Source of the DNA: Streptomyces paradoxus
GTDB lineage: Bacteria; Actinomycetota; Actinomycetes; Streptomycetales; Streptomycetaceae
Direction of reading: 5' to 3'
Assembly: GCF_014202475.1 (NCBI RefSeq)
Contig: NZ_JACHGV010000014.1
Coordinates: 1 to 64,000, forward strand
DNA: 64,000 nucleotides
A program made the position numbers and the translations under genes. The notes under the pieces are model-generated. The model searched no databases, was not told the origin of the DNA, and was given only the letters and a program-made list of their open reading frames with translations. Positions 26,435-33,482 of this stretch are shown piece by piece. Positions within the stretch are counted from its first letter, which is position 1. Each line of letters starts with the position of its first letter.

Positions 26435-26533
26435 TACCGTTCATTCATACGTGGTGACGGAGTCGACCCCTCGTCCTCCGTTCGCCACTGTTGACGGCCC
26501 TGGCTGGTCTCCCCCGTCCAGCCAGGGCTTTTT
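26435..26533 (+). ncRNA. Possible small RNA or structured leader ending in an intrinsic terminator
   Basis: A TACCGT -10-like box (26435-26440) precedes two consecutive hairpins. The first pairs GTGGTGACGGAG (26451-26462) with CTCCGTTCGCCAC (26476-26488), 12 pairs with one G-U and one bulge. The second is the intrinsic terminator 26497-26533. This gives a compact transcript of roughly 85 bases with no open reading frame of note. It could be an independent small RNA, a leader that attenuates the downstream cyclic-nucleotide-binding gene, or merely the 3' end of the decarboxylase mRNA. No -35 box is clear. Confidence 0.35.
26497..26533 (+). terminator. Classical intrinsic terminator
   Basis: Perfect 11-bp stem GCCCTGGCTGG / CCAGCCAGGGC with a 10-base loop, followed by TTTTT at 26529-26533. 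It is the strongest intrinsic terminator in the window and reads on the plus strand, 124 bases after the decarboxylase stop and 136 bases before the next gene. Confidence 0.85.
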
Positions 26534-26668
26534 CATGCCCGGACCATCGACCGGAAGAAGTCGCGTACACCGAGGTGCCCAGGGCCCCGCCAGCGGCTGA
26601 AATGGGCATAGGGGTCCGTGCACCCCCAGCGACAGCACCGCAGTCGACCGCCCGGCGAGGAGCTCCGC

Positions 26669-27124
26669 ATGACCAAAGCGATCAAACTCCTGACCGCCCT
26701 GCCTCCGCCCCAGCGGCAGCGTCTCATGACCCTCGCCCGGGAGGTGTCCTTCCCCGAGGACGCCCGGATCTTCGAGGCGGACGGCAGGGCCGACCGCTTC
26801 TGGGTCATCCGATCGGGCGCCGTCTCGCTGGACCAGCAGGTGAACTCCCTGCAGCGGGTGACCGTGGCCAGCCTCGGCGCGGGCGACCTGCTCGGCTGGT
26901 CCTGGCTGTTCCCTCCGTACACCTGGGACTTCGGCGCGGTGGCGTTCAGCCCGGTGCGGGCCTACGAGTTCGACGCCCAGGCCGTGCTGGGGCTGTGCGA
27001 GGAGGACCCGGAGCTGGGGATGATGCTGGTGCGCAACGTGGCCGAGGTGCTGGCGCACCGGCTGGAGATGACCCGGGGCAAGCTGATGGAGCAGTACACG
27101 CTGCACCGGCGCGGAGCCCTGTGA
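26669..27124 (+). CDS. Stand-alone cyclic nucleotide-binding domain protein
   Basis: A 151-residue protein consisting only of a cNMP-binding beta-roll: IFEADGRADRFWVIRSGAVSL, then VASLGAGDLLGWSWLFPPYTW, where the phosphate-binding cassette is degenerate, and a C-terminal helix LRVRNVAEVLAHRLEMTR-like (LVRNVAEVLAHRLEMTRGK). There is no helix-turn-helix, so it is not a Crp-type transcription factor; it may sense a ligand or serve as a protein-interaction subunit. ATG has GAGGAG six bases upstream. It converges with the MFS gene four bases away. Confidence 0.83.
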   Translation: MTKAIKLLTALPPPQRQRLMTLAREVSFPEDARIFEADGRADRFWVIRSGAVSLDQQVNSLQRVTVASLGAGDLLGWSWLFPPYTWDFGAVAFSPVRAYEFDAQAVLGLCEEDPELGMMLVRNVAEVLAHRLEMTRGKLMEQYTLHRRGAL

Positions 27125-27128
27125 GACC

Positions 27129-28421
27129 TCAGACGCGGTAGCGCCGCAGTGCCGGTACGGCGGCGGCCAGCACCAGCATCACGGCGACGACCAGCAGTCC
27201 GCCGCCCGCGACGGCGGTGCGGGGGCCGAAGGCGGAGCCCGCGGTGCCGTGCAGCACGTCGGCCAGGCGCGGGCCCCCCGCCACGACGACGGTGAAGACG
27301 CCCTGCATGCGCCCGCGCATCTCGTCGGTGGCGGCGGACAGCAGGATCGCCCCGCGGAAGACCATGGAGACCATGTCGGCCACCCCGGCGAGGGCGAGGA
27401 ACGCCACCGCGATCCACAGGCTGCGGCTCAGCCCGAAGCCGGTGATGGCCAGCCCCCAGGCGACGACCGCGCCGATGACCATCCAGCCGTGCCGCCGGGC
27501 CCGGGAGAAGGTGCCGGAGAACAGCCCGCCCAGCACGGCGCCGACGGGGATCGCCGCGAACAGCAGGCCGAGCGCGAGGCCTTCGCCGTACGGGGCGTAG
27601 GTCTGGGAGGCGAGCTGCGGGAACAGGGCGCGGGGCATGCCGAGGACCATGGCGATGATGTCGGCGAGGAACGACAGCAGCAGCACGGTGTGCCCGGAGA
27701 TGTAGCGGAAGCCGGCGGCGATCTCCTTGACGCCCGCGCGGCGCACGGCCGTACCGGCCAGGGGCGGCAGCGAGGGCAGCCTGTATACCGCCCACACCGT
27801 CACGCACAGGGCCAGCGCGTCGATGAGGTACAGCTCGGGCAGCCCGATGACGGGGATGAGGGCTCCGGCGAGCAACGGACCCGCCACCTGCCCGGTCTGC
27901 ATCACGGTCGAGCCGAGGGCGCCGGCGGCGGGCAGTTCGTCCTCGGGGACGAGCCGGGCGATGGAGGCGTTGCGGGCCGGGGCGTTCAGGCCCCAGAAGG
28001 CCTGCTGCACGGCGAGCAGCAGCATCAGCGCGGCCACCGACTCCAGGCCCGCGAAGGCCTGGAGCCAGAACAGCAGCGAGGTGACGGCGATGCCGCTGTT
28101 GGTGATCAGCAGCAGCTTGCGCCGGTCCATGGTGTCGGCGATCGCCCCGCCCCAGAGCGCGAACACGATCAGGGGCACGAGGCCGGCCAGGCTCGCGGCA
28201 CCGACCCATGCCGACGAGCCGGTGATGTCGTAGATCTGCTGGGGGACGGCGACGGCGGTCAGCTGGCTGCCGACGGCCGTGACGATGGTCGAGCCCCACA
28301 GCCGCCGGTAGGCGGGCCGGCGCAGGGGGCGGGTGTCCATGGCCCAGCGCCGCCGGCCGCGCCGCCGGGTCGCCGTAGGTTCGGGCTCCCGCTCTTCGGT
28401 CGTGCTCTCCCTCGCGTCCAC
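27129..28421 (-). CDS. MFS transporter (MFS_3/EntS-like exporter)
   Basis: A 430-residue major facilitator with about 12 membrane helices after a 40-residue arginine-rich cytoplasmic N-terminus. The motif-A equivalent GGAIADTMDRRKLLL follows helix 2, and LNAPARNASIARLVPEDEL between helices 4 and 5 is typical of the MFS_3 group that includes the enterobactin exporter EntS and multidrug pumps. A second motif-A-like loop is FSGTFSRARRHG. Substrate unknown. GTG at 28421 follows GAGGAAGGGG. No regulator gene is adjacent in operon. Confidence 0.86.
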   Translation of the reverse strand: MDARESTTEEREPEPTATRRRGRRRWAMDTRPLRRPAYRRLWGSTIVTAVGSQLTAVAVPQQIYDITGSSAWVGAASLAGLVPLIVFALWGGAIADTMDRRKLLLITNSGIAVTSLLFWLQAFAGLESVAALMLLLAVQQAFWGLNAPARNASIARLVPEDELPAAGALGSTVMQTGQVAGPLLAGALIPVIGLPELYLIDALALCVTVWAVYRLPSLPPLAGTAVRRAGVKEIAAGFRYISGHTVLLLSFLADIIAMVLGMPRALFPQLASQTYAPYGEGLALGLLFAAIPVGAVLGGLFSGTFSRARRHGWMVIGAVVAWGLAITGFGLSRSLWIAVAFLALAGVADMVSMVFRGAILLSAATDEMRGRMQGVFTVVVAGGPRLADVLHGTAGSAFGPRTAVAGGGLLVVAVMLVLAAAVPALRRYRV

Positions 28422-28501
28422 GCGCCCCTTCCTCGATGCTCGCTACATCTTTCGGGCGGGGATCACTATCGCACTCCTTGCGGCCGGGCCGGCGGCCGGT
28501 C

Positions 28502-29119
28502 TCAGCTTCCGGTGATCAGCACGGCGCCGAGCACGATCATGGTGGCGGCGACCAGGCCGTCCAGGACGCGCCAGGCCGCGGGCTTGGCGAGGAACCGGCC
28601 GAGCATCCGGGCGCCGAACCCGAGGGCCGTGAACCAGCACAGGCTGGCCAGCACGGCGCCGAGGCCGAACGTCCAGCGCAGGGAACCGCGGTCGGCGGCG
28701 ACGGAGCCCAGCAGGAACACGGTGTCGAGGTAGACGTGGGGATTGAGCCAGGTCATCGCCAGGCACGTGAGCACGGCCCGGCGCACCGATCCGGCCGCCT
28801 CTCCCTCTGTTCGCAGCGCGTCGCCGCCGGGGCGGAACACGCGGCGGGCGGCCAGGGCTCCGTAGACCAGCAGGAACGCGCCGCCGATCCAGCCGACCGC
28901 CGTCAGCGCCCCCGGCCACCGCACCACCACCGCGCCGACCCCGCCGACCCCGAGCGCGATGAGCGCCGCGTCCGACAGGGCGCAGATGGCGACCACGGCG
29001 AGGACGGCCTGCCGGCGGATGCCCTGGCGCAGGACGAAGGCGTTCTGGGCTCCGATGGCGACGATGAGGGACAGGCCGGTGCCGAAACCGGCGGCGCCGG
29101 CGGTGAAGGTGCTGGTCAT
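28502..29119 (-). CDS. LysE/ArgO family amino acid exporter
   Basis: A 205-residue membrane protein with six predicted helices; the N-terminal GFGTGLSLIVAIGAQNAFVLRQG contains the LysE-family signature. LysE and ArgO export lysine and arginine to avoid toxic accumulation. The start at 29119 is chosen to match family N-termini; ATG at 29143 is possible. It is divergent from a LysR-type regulator, the classical lysE-lysG/argO-argP layout, with a dyad in between. Confidence 0.88.
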   Translation of the reverse strand: MTSTFTAGAAGFGTGLSLIVAIGAQNAFVLRQGIRRQAVLAVVAICALSDAALIALGVGGVGAVVVRWPGALTAVGWIGGAFLLVYGALAARRVFRPGGDALRTEGEAAGSVRRAVLTCLAMTWLNPHVYLDTVFLLGSVAADRGSLRWTFGLGAVLASLCWFTALGFGARMLGRFLAKPAAWRVLDGLVAATMIVLGAVLITGS

Positions 29120-29156
29120 GGCCTCGACGCTACGGATGCTCATCAGCCGGGTCCAG

Positions 29157-29180
29157 CTAAGGATTCTTACGTATCATTAG
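29157..29180. promoter_or_regulatory. Dyad in the LysE/LysR divergent promoter
   Basis: A 24-base imperfect dyad with outer arms CTAAGGATTC and GTATCATTAG matching at 8 of 10 positions, unusually AT-rich for this genome. It sits between the two start codons, eight bases before the LysR start, and is the likely binding site of that regulator, also giving autoregulation. Confidence 0.6.
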
Positions 29181-29188
29181 CAGATGTG

Positions 29189-30088
29189 ATGATGACGGAT
29201 CTCCCGCTGGACCAGGTGCGGACCCTGCTCGCCGTCGTGGACGAGGGTACGTTCGACGCGGCGGCGGCCGCGCTGCATGTGACGCCGTCGGCGATCAGTC
29301 AGCGGGTGAAGGCACTGGAGCAGCGCACGGGACGCGTCCTGCTGCTGCGGACCAAGCCGGTGCGGCCGACCGAGTCGGGCGAGGTGCTGGTGCGGCTGGC
29401 CCGCCAGGTGGCGCGGCTGGAGCACGACGCGTACGCGGAGCTCGGACTGAGCGGCGACGGGGAGCCCACCCGGGTGTCCGTGGCGGTGAACGCGGACTCG
29501 CTCGCCACCTGGTTCCTGCCCGTCCTGACGCGCGTTCCGGAAGAGCTTCGGCTCTACTTCGAGCTGCGCCGCGAGGACGAGCACCACACGGCCGCCCTGC
29601 TGCGGGAGGGCACGGTGATGGCGGCGGTGACCTCATCACCGGATCCGGTGCCGGGCTGCTCCGTGCGCTCGCTCGGGCGGATGCGCTACCTTCCCGTGGC
29701 AGCGCCGGGCTTCGCCGCGCGCCACCTCGGCGGATCCGTGAGGGAGGCGCTCACTCAGGCGCCCGTGGTGGTCTTCGACCGGCGCGACGACTTCCAGGAC
29801 GGTTTCGTCCGCGGGCTGACCCGGGGGCGGAGCCGGGCGAGCGCGCTGCGGCATTATGTGCCGACCTCGGAGGGCTTCGTCGAGGCCGTGGCCGCCGGAC
29901 TGGGCTGGGGTCTGGTGCCCGAGCCCCAGGCGGATCCGCTGCTGGGCGACGGCCGGCTCGTCGGCATCGCCCCGCGCCACACGGTCGACGTGCCGCTGTA
30001 CTGGCAGCAGTGGAAGCTCGACTCGCCGGCGCTGGCGCAGGTCGCGGAGGCGGTGACGGCGACCGCGGCGGAGGCGCTGCGGCCCTGA
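29189..30088 (+). CDS. LysR-family regulator, ArgP/LysG type
   Basis: A 299-residue LysR regulator. The winged helix-turn-helix occupies residues 1-65 (LDQVRTLLAVVDEGTFDAAAAAL, then VTPSAISQRVKALEQ). The effector domain (about 90-295) resembles ArgP/LysG, which sense lysine or arginine and activate the divergent exporter; VSVAVNADSLATWFLPVL and YVPTSEGFVEAVAAGLGWGL-type segments fit this subgroup. Start candidates are GTG 29186, ATG 29189 and ATG 29192; the dyad ends just upstream, so the mRNA leader is probably very short. Confidence 0.9.
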   Translation: MMTDLPLDQVRTLLAVVDEGTFDAAAAALHVTPSAISQRVKALEQRTGRVLLLRTKPVRPTESGEVLVRLARQVARLEHDAYAELGLSGDGEPTRVSVAVNADSLATWFLPVLTRVPEELRLYFELRREDEHHTAALLREGTVMAAVTSSPDPVPGCSVRSLGRMRYLPVAAPGFAARHLGGSVREALTQAPVVVFDRRDDFQDGFVRGLTRGRSRASALRHYVPTSEGFVEAVAAGLGWGLVPEPQADPLLGDGRLVGIAPRHTVDVPLYWQQWKLDSPALAQVAEAVTATAAEALRP

Positions 30089-30092
30089 CACC

Positions 30093-30800
30093 TCAGTCCC
30101 GGACGGCCTCCAGGCGGGCCGCCGCGCTGTCCAGCAGCATCTCCAGGGCCGCCGGATAGGCGCTGGTGAGCATGCGGGTGGCGAGCAGGGGCGCCGCCTC
30201 GGCGATGCGGGGATGGGTGGTGGCGGGCAGGCGGGCGTACGTCGAGCGCCACATGTCCTCGTCGGCGTGCAGCGAGTCGCTGGGCAGGGCCAGGGAGGCT
30301 GCGTCCAGGGCGGCGAAGGCCAGGGTCTGGTCGATGAACGCGTGGTAGATGCGCACGGTGTCGGACAGCGGGAAACCGGCCGTGCGCAGGACGTCCAGGA
30401 CGGCCTCGTCGGCGGCCAGCTCATGGGCCCGGCCCGTGACGCGGTTCGTGGTCAGCAGGGCCGCCTGCGGATGGGCGAGGTACGCGGCGTGGATGCGCAG
30501 CCCGAAGGACCGCAGGTCCGCCCGCCAGTCCCCCGTGGGCCGCCAGCCCTGGAGGGCCTGGCCGATGAGCGCGTCGCCGATGGCCAGGGTCAGGTCGTCC
30601 ATGCCCCGGAAGTAGCGGTAGAGCGTGCTCGGGTCGGCGTCCAGGGCGAGGCCCAGCCGACGGGCGGTCAGGCCCGCACTGCCGTGTTCGCGCAGCATGC
30701 GCAGCGCGGTCTCGACGATCAGCTCCTCGGACAGCACCGTGCCGCTCTTGGTGGGCCTGCGCCGGCGGCGTTTCTCCTCGGGCACCACGGGCTTGGGCAC
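30093..30800 (-). CDS. TetR-family transcriptional regulator
   Basis: A 235-residue TetR regulator: a basic N-terminal extension (KRRRRRPTKSG), helix-turn-helix GLTARRLGLALDADPSTLYRYFRG (about 42-65) and a TetR_C-type ligand-binding domain. GTG follows AAGGAG by six bases. It is divergent from the saccharopine-dehydrogenase-like gene and may regulate it; two CCTTATG direct repeats 20 bases apart (30833-30839, 30853-30859) lie in the gap. It converges with the LysR gene. Confidence 0.88.
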   Translation of the reverse strand: MPKPVVPEEKRRRRRPTKSGTVLSEELIVETALRMLREHGSAGLTARRLGLALDADPSTLYRYFRGMDDLTLAIGDALIGQALQGWRPTGDWRADLRSFGLRIHAAYLAHPQAALLTTNRVTGRAHELAADEAVLDVLRTAGFPLSDTVRIYHAFIDQTLAFAALDAASLALPSDSLHADEDMWRSTYARLPATTHPRIAEAAPLLATRMLTSAYPAALEMLLDSAAARLEAVRD

Positions 30801-30832
30801 GACGGGCTCCTTCCCCGGGGACCGGCCCCGAT

Positions 30833-30859
30833 CCTTATGCCAACGCCATTGACCTTATG
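30833..30859. promoter_or_regulatory. Direct repeat in the TetR/saccharopine-dehydrogenase gap
   Basis: Two CCTTATG copies whose starts are 20 bases apart, close to two helical turns, 33 bases upstream of the TetR start and 66 bases before the plus-strand gene. Possible regulator binding sites; no palindromic operator typical of TetR was evident. Confidence 0.3.
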
Positions 30860-30924
30860 ACGGAGGGCGGCGTTGTATCTCCCCAAGGGCGCGTCGCGTT
30901 CTTCGCAAATAGGGAGTTTCTGTC

Positions 30925-32142
30925 ATGCGTGTACTGCTCGTGGGTGCCGGTGGTGTGGGCGGGGCGATCACCCGGATCGCGACCCGGAGGCCGTTCTTCG
31001 AGACCATGGTGGTGGCCGACTACGACCCGGCGCGGGCCGAGGCGGCGGTCGCGGCGCTGGGAGGTGACGCGCGGTTCACCGCCGAGCAGGTGGACGCGGG
31101 CGACGAGGCGGCGGTGACCCGCCTGCTGGCCCGGCACCGCTGCGACGTCCTCCTCAACGCCACCGACCCCCGCTTCGTGATGCCACTGTTCCGCGCCGCC
31201 CGCACCGCGGGCGCCACTTATGTCGACATGGCGATGTCGCTGTCCCGCCCGCACGCCGAGCGGCCGTACGAGGAATGCGGGGTCAAGCTCGGCGACGAGC
31301 AGTTCGCGCAGGCCGCCGACTGGGAGAAGGAGGGGCTGCTGGCCCTCGTGGGCATGGGCGTGGAGCCGGGCCTGTCGGACGTGTTCGCGCGGCACGCCGC
31401 CGACGAACTCTTCGACGAGATCGAGGAGATCGGCATCCGCGACGGCGCGAACCTGACCGTCGACGGCTACGACTTCGCGCCCTCGTTCAGCATCTGGACC
31501 ACCATCGAGGAGTGCCTCAACCCGCCGGTCGTCTACGAGACGGGCAAGGGCTGGTTCACCACCGAGCCCTTCAGTGAGCCCGAGGTCTTCGACTTCCCCG
31601 AGGGCATCGGACCGGTCGAGTGCGTCAACGTGGAGCACGAGGAGGTGCTGCTCGTCCCGCGCTGGGTCGACGCCCGCCGGGTGACCTTCAAGTACGGCCT
31701 GGGCCGGGAGTTCGTCGAGACGCTCAAGACGCTGCACCTGCTGGGCCTGGACCGCACCGGCCCGGTGACCGTGCCCGGGCCGGACGGCCCGGTGGCGGTC
31801 TCGCCCCGGGACGTGGTCGCCGCGTGTCTGCCCGACCCGGCGACGCTCGGCGAGCGGATGCACGGCAAGACGTGCGCGGGCACCTGGGTGCGGGGCGTGA
31901 AGGACGGCGAGCCCCGTGAGGTGTACCTCTACCACGTGGTCGACAACCAGTGGTCCATGACGGAGTACGGCTCCCAGGCCGTGGTGTGGCAGACGGCGGT
32001 CAACCCCGTGGTCGCGCTCGAACTCCTCGCGACGGGCGCCTGGTCCGGTGCGGGCGTGCTCGGCCCGGAGGCCTTCCCCGCGCGGCCCTTCCTGGACCTG
32101 CTGACGGACTACGGCTCCCCCTGGGGCATGCGGGAGCAGTGA
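30925..32142 (+). CDS. Saccharopine dehydrogenase-like NAD(P)-binding protein
   Basis: A 405-residue enzyme with an N-terminal Rossmann fold (MRVLLVGAGGVGGAITRIA) and a saccharopine-dehydrogenase catalytic/C-terminal fold (VGMGVEPGLSDVFARHAADEL near residue 145). Family members form or cleave saccharopine or make carboxyspermidine-type adducts by reductive condensation of an amine with an oxo-acid. The nearby basic amino acid decarboxylase and LysE exporter make a role in lysine or polyamine metabolism plausible but unproven. ATG follows GGGAG by eight bases. Confidence 0.83.
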   Translation: MRVLLVGAGGVGGAITRIATRRPFFETMVVADYDPARAEAAVAALGGDARFTAEQVDAGDEAAVTRLLARHRCDVLLNATDPRFVMPLFRAARTAGATYVDMAMSLSRPHAERPYEECGVKLGDEQFAQAADWEKEGLLALVGMGVEPGLSDVFARHAADELFDEIEEIGIRDGANLTVDGYDFAPSFSIWTTIEECLNPPVVYETGKGWFTTEPFSEPEVFDFPEGIGPVECVNVEHEEVLLVPRWVDARRVTFKYGLGREFVETLKTLHLLGLDRTGPVTVPGPDGPVAVSPRDVVAACLPDPATLGERMHGKTCAGTWVRGVKDGEPREVYLYHVVDNQWSMTEYGSQAVVWQTAVNPVVALELLATGAWSGAGVLGPEAFPARPFLDLLTDYGSPWGMREQ

Positions 32143-32229
32143 AGACTGTCCGGGAACGCCCTGTTTCACAAACCGTCGACAGGTGACCCGAAGAGGAGTA
32201 AGCATCCGAGAGAGCACGTTTCTACTGCG

Positions 32230-32499
32230 ATGCAGGTGACTTCGATGGACAACTGGCGAGACCACGCTGCCTGTCGGCACGAGGACCCCGAGCTCTTCTT
32301 CCCGATCGGCACCTCCGGCCCGGCTCTGCTGCAGACCGAGCAGGCCAAGGGAGTGTGCCGACGGCGCTGCCCTGTGCAGGAGCAGTGTCTGCAATGGGCC
32401 CTGGACACGGGGCAGTCCATCGGCGTGTGGGGCGGGACGAGCGAGAACGAACGGCGTGCGCTGAAGCGCCGCACGGCCGCCCGCCGCCGCTCCGGCTGA
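32230..32499 (+). CDS. WhiB-like iron-sulfur protein (Wbl family)
   Basis: An 89-residue Wbl protein. It has four cysteines (about residues 15, 43, 47, 53), the GVWGG turn and the basic tail RRALKRRTAARRRSG for DNA or sigma-factor contact. Wbl proteins carry a [4Fe-4S] cluster and bind the primary sigma factor region 4. Oddity: the middle pair reads CRRRC, a C-x3-C spacing, where the family normally has C-x2-C. Start ATG 32230 lacks a ribosome binding site; ATG 32245 (MDNWRDH) has AGGTGA about six bases upstream and may be the true start. An intrinsic terminator follows at 32512. Confidence 0.87.
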   Translation: MQVTSMDNWRDHAACRHEDPELFFPIGTSGPALLQTEQAKGVCRRRCPVQEQCLQWALDTGQSIGVWGGTSENERRALKRRTAARRRSG

Positions 32500-32511
32500 C
32501 ACCGGCCACCA

Positions 32512-32554
32512 CCCCTGGGGACTCAGCTGCGCCGCAGCGGTCCCCAGGGGTTTT
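32512..32554 (+). terminator. Intrinsic terminator after the WhiB-like gene
   Basis: Ten-bp arms CCCCTGGGGA (32512-32521) and TCCCCAGGGG (32541-32550) enclosing a smaller GCTGC/GCAGC hairpin, followed by TTTT. The loop includes the last codons of the convergent DUF6098 gene, so terminator and coding sequence overlap. Confidence 0.75.
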
Positions 32555-32966
32555 CCTGCCGGGCCACCTCCGCCTTCGCCTCGTCGATGACCTTCTGGTC
32601 GATCCGGCACAGCGGGTGGACGTCGGTGACCAGCGGTTCGTTGTCGGGGCCACGGGCGGCCTCCTTGCCGGCGAGCACCCAGGGGTGGACGCCCGGCCCC
32701 TTGTCGTGCGGCAGATGGGCGTAGTCGTGCAGGCGGCGGGCCACCCACACGCGGACCGGCCGGTCCTCCCACCACTCCTCGACGCCGAGCGGGCTGGCGG
32801 ACAGCCCCGGCAGGGACACACCCGTCAGATCATCGGTGCTGGACACCTCGCGGAGATCGATCTCCGGGCCGCGCGACCAGCGGACGTACAAGCCCTGGCG
32901 GTGTTCCACGATCTCGGCGAGTTCGTCGAGTGTGCGCACGAGCCGCAGGTCGTCGGGGGCACTCAT
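32523..32966 (-). CDS. DUF6098 family protein
   Basis: A 147-residue soluble protein that I recognise as DUF6098, common in Streptomyces and of unknown function. Features: VRTLDELAEIVEHRQGLYVRWSRGPEIDL at the N-terminus, EEWWEDRPVRVWVARRLHDY centrally, and a conserved VLAGKEAARGPDNEPLVTDVHPL segment. No membrane helix. ATG follows GGGAGG by eight bases. The 3' end overlaps the terminator of the convergent wbl gene. Confidence 0.85.
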   Translation of the reverse strand: MSAPDDLRLVRTLDELAEIVEHRQGLYVRWSRGPEIDLREVSSTDDLTGVSLPGLSASPLGVEEWWEDRPVRVWVARRLHDYAHLPHDKGPGVHPWVLAGKEAARGPDNEPLVTDVHPLCRIDQKVIDEAKAEVARQENPWGPLRRS

Positions 32967-33112
32967 GTCATGACCTCCCTTCCTCGGCGTGGTCAGGCGA
33001 CGGAGTACCCGCCCGGCACGAGCGGAACCGGCCGTTCGGCTCCGGGCGGTGCGGACACCCGGCCGGGGTTAGGCTCGCGGCACCCCCGGACCGCCGAGGA
33101 GAGGAGCCGACC

Positions 33113-33463
33113 ATGGGCGTGCGCGTGCGCCGTGTCTACGATCCTGCCGAGCCGGAGGACGGGGTGCGGGTCCTGGTCGACCGGCTGTGGCCGCGCGGGC
33201 TGGCGAAGGACGCGGCCCGGGTGGACGAGTGGCCGAAGGCGATCACCCCGTCGACGGAGCTGCGGCGCTGGTACCACGCGGGCGAGGGCTCCTACGAGGA
33301 GTTCGCCGAGCGGTACGAGGCGGAACTCGCCGCCGACGAGGCCGCCGAGGCCCTCGACGGCGTGCGTGAACTGCTCCGCGAGGGGGATGTGACGCTGCTG
33401 ACCGCTTCTAAGACGCCGCAGGAGAGCCACGCGACGGTCCTGGCCCGCCTCCTCCAGGCGTGA
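33113..33463 (+). CDS. DUF488 family protein
   Basis: A 116-residue protein with the DUF488 core VRRVYDPAEPEDGVRVLVDRLWPRGLAKD and WYHAGEGSYEEFAERYEAEL. These small proteins have a rhodanese-like or nucleotide-binding-like fold and an unknown role; the Leu-Trp-Pro-Arg-Gly motif is the family hallmark. ATG follows GAGGAG. It is monocistronic between convergent and divergent neighbours. Confidence 0.9.
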   Translation: MGVRVRRVYDPAEPEDGVRVLVDRLWPRGLAKDAARVDEWPKAITPSTELRRWYHAGEGSYEEFAERYEAELAADEAAEALDGVRELLREGDVTLLTASKTPQESHATVLARLLQA

Positions 33464-33482
33464 GACGGGCCGTCAGGCGAGG

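Noticed and set aside
28436..29188. Upstream extension of the LysR frame
   Set aside because: It covers the LysE gene on the other strand and the dyad; LysR family proteins begin at the helix-turn-helix, matching 29189.
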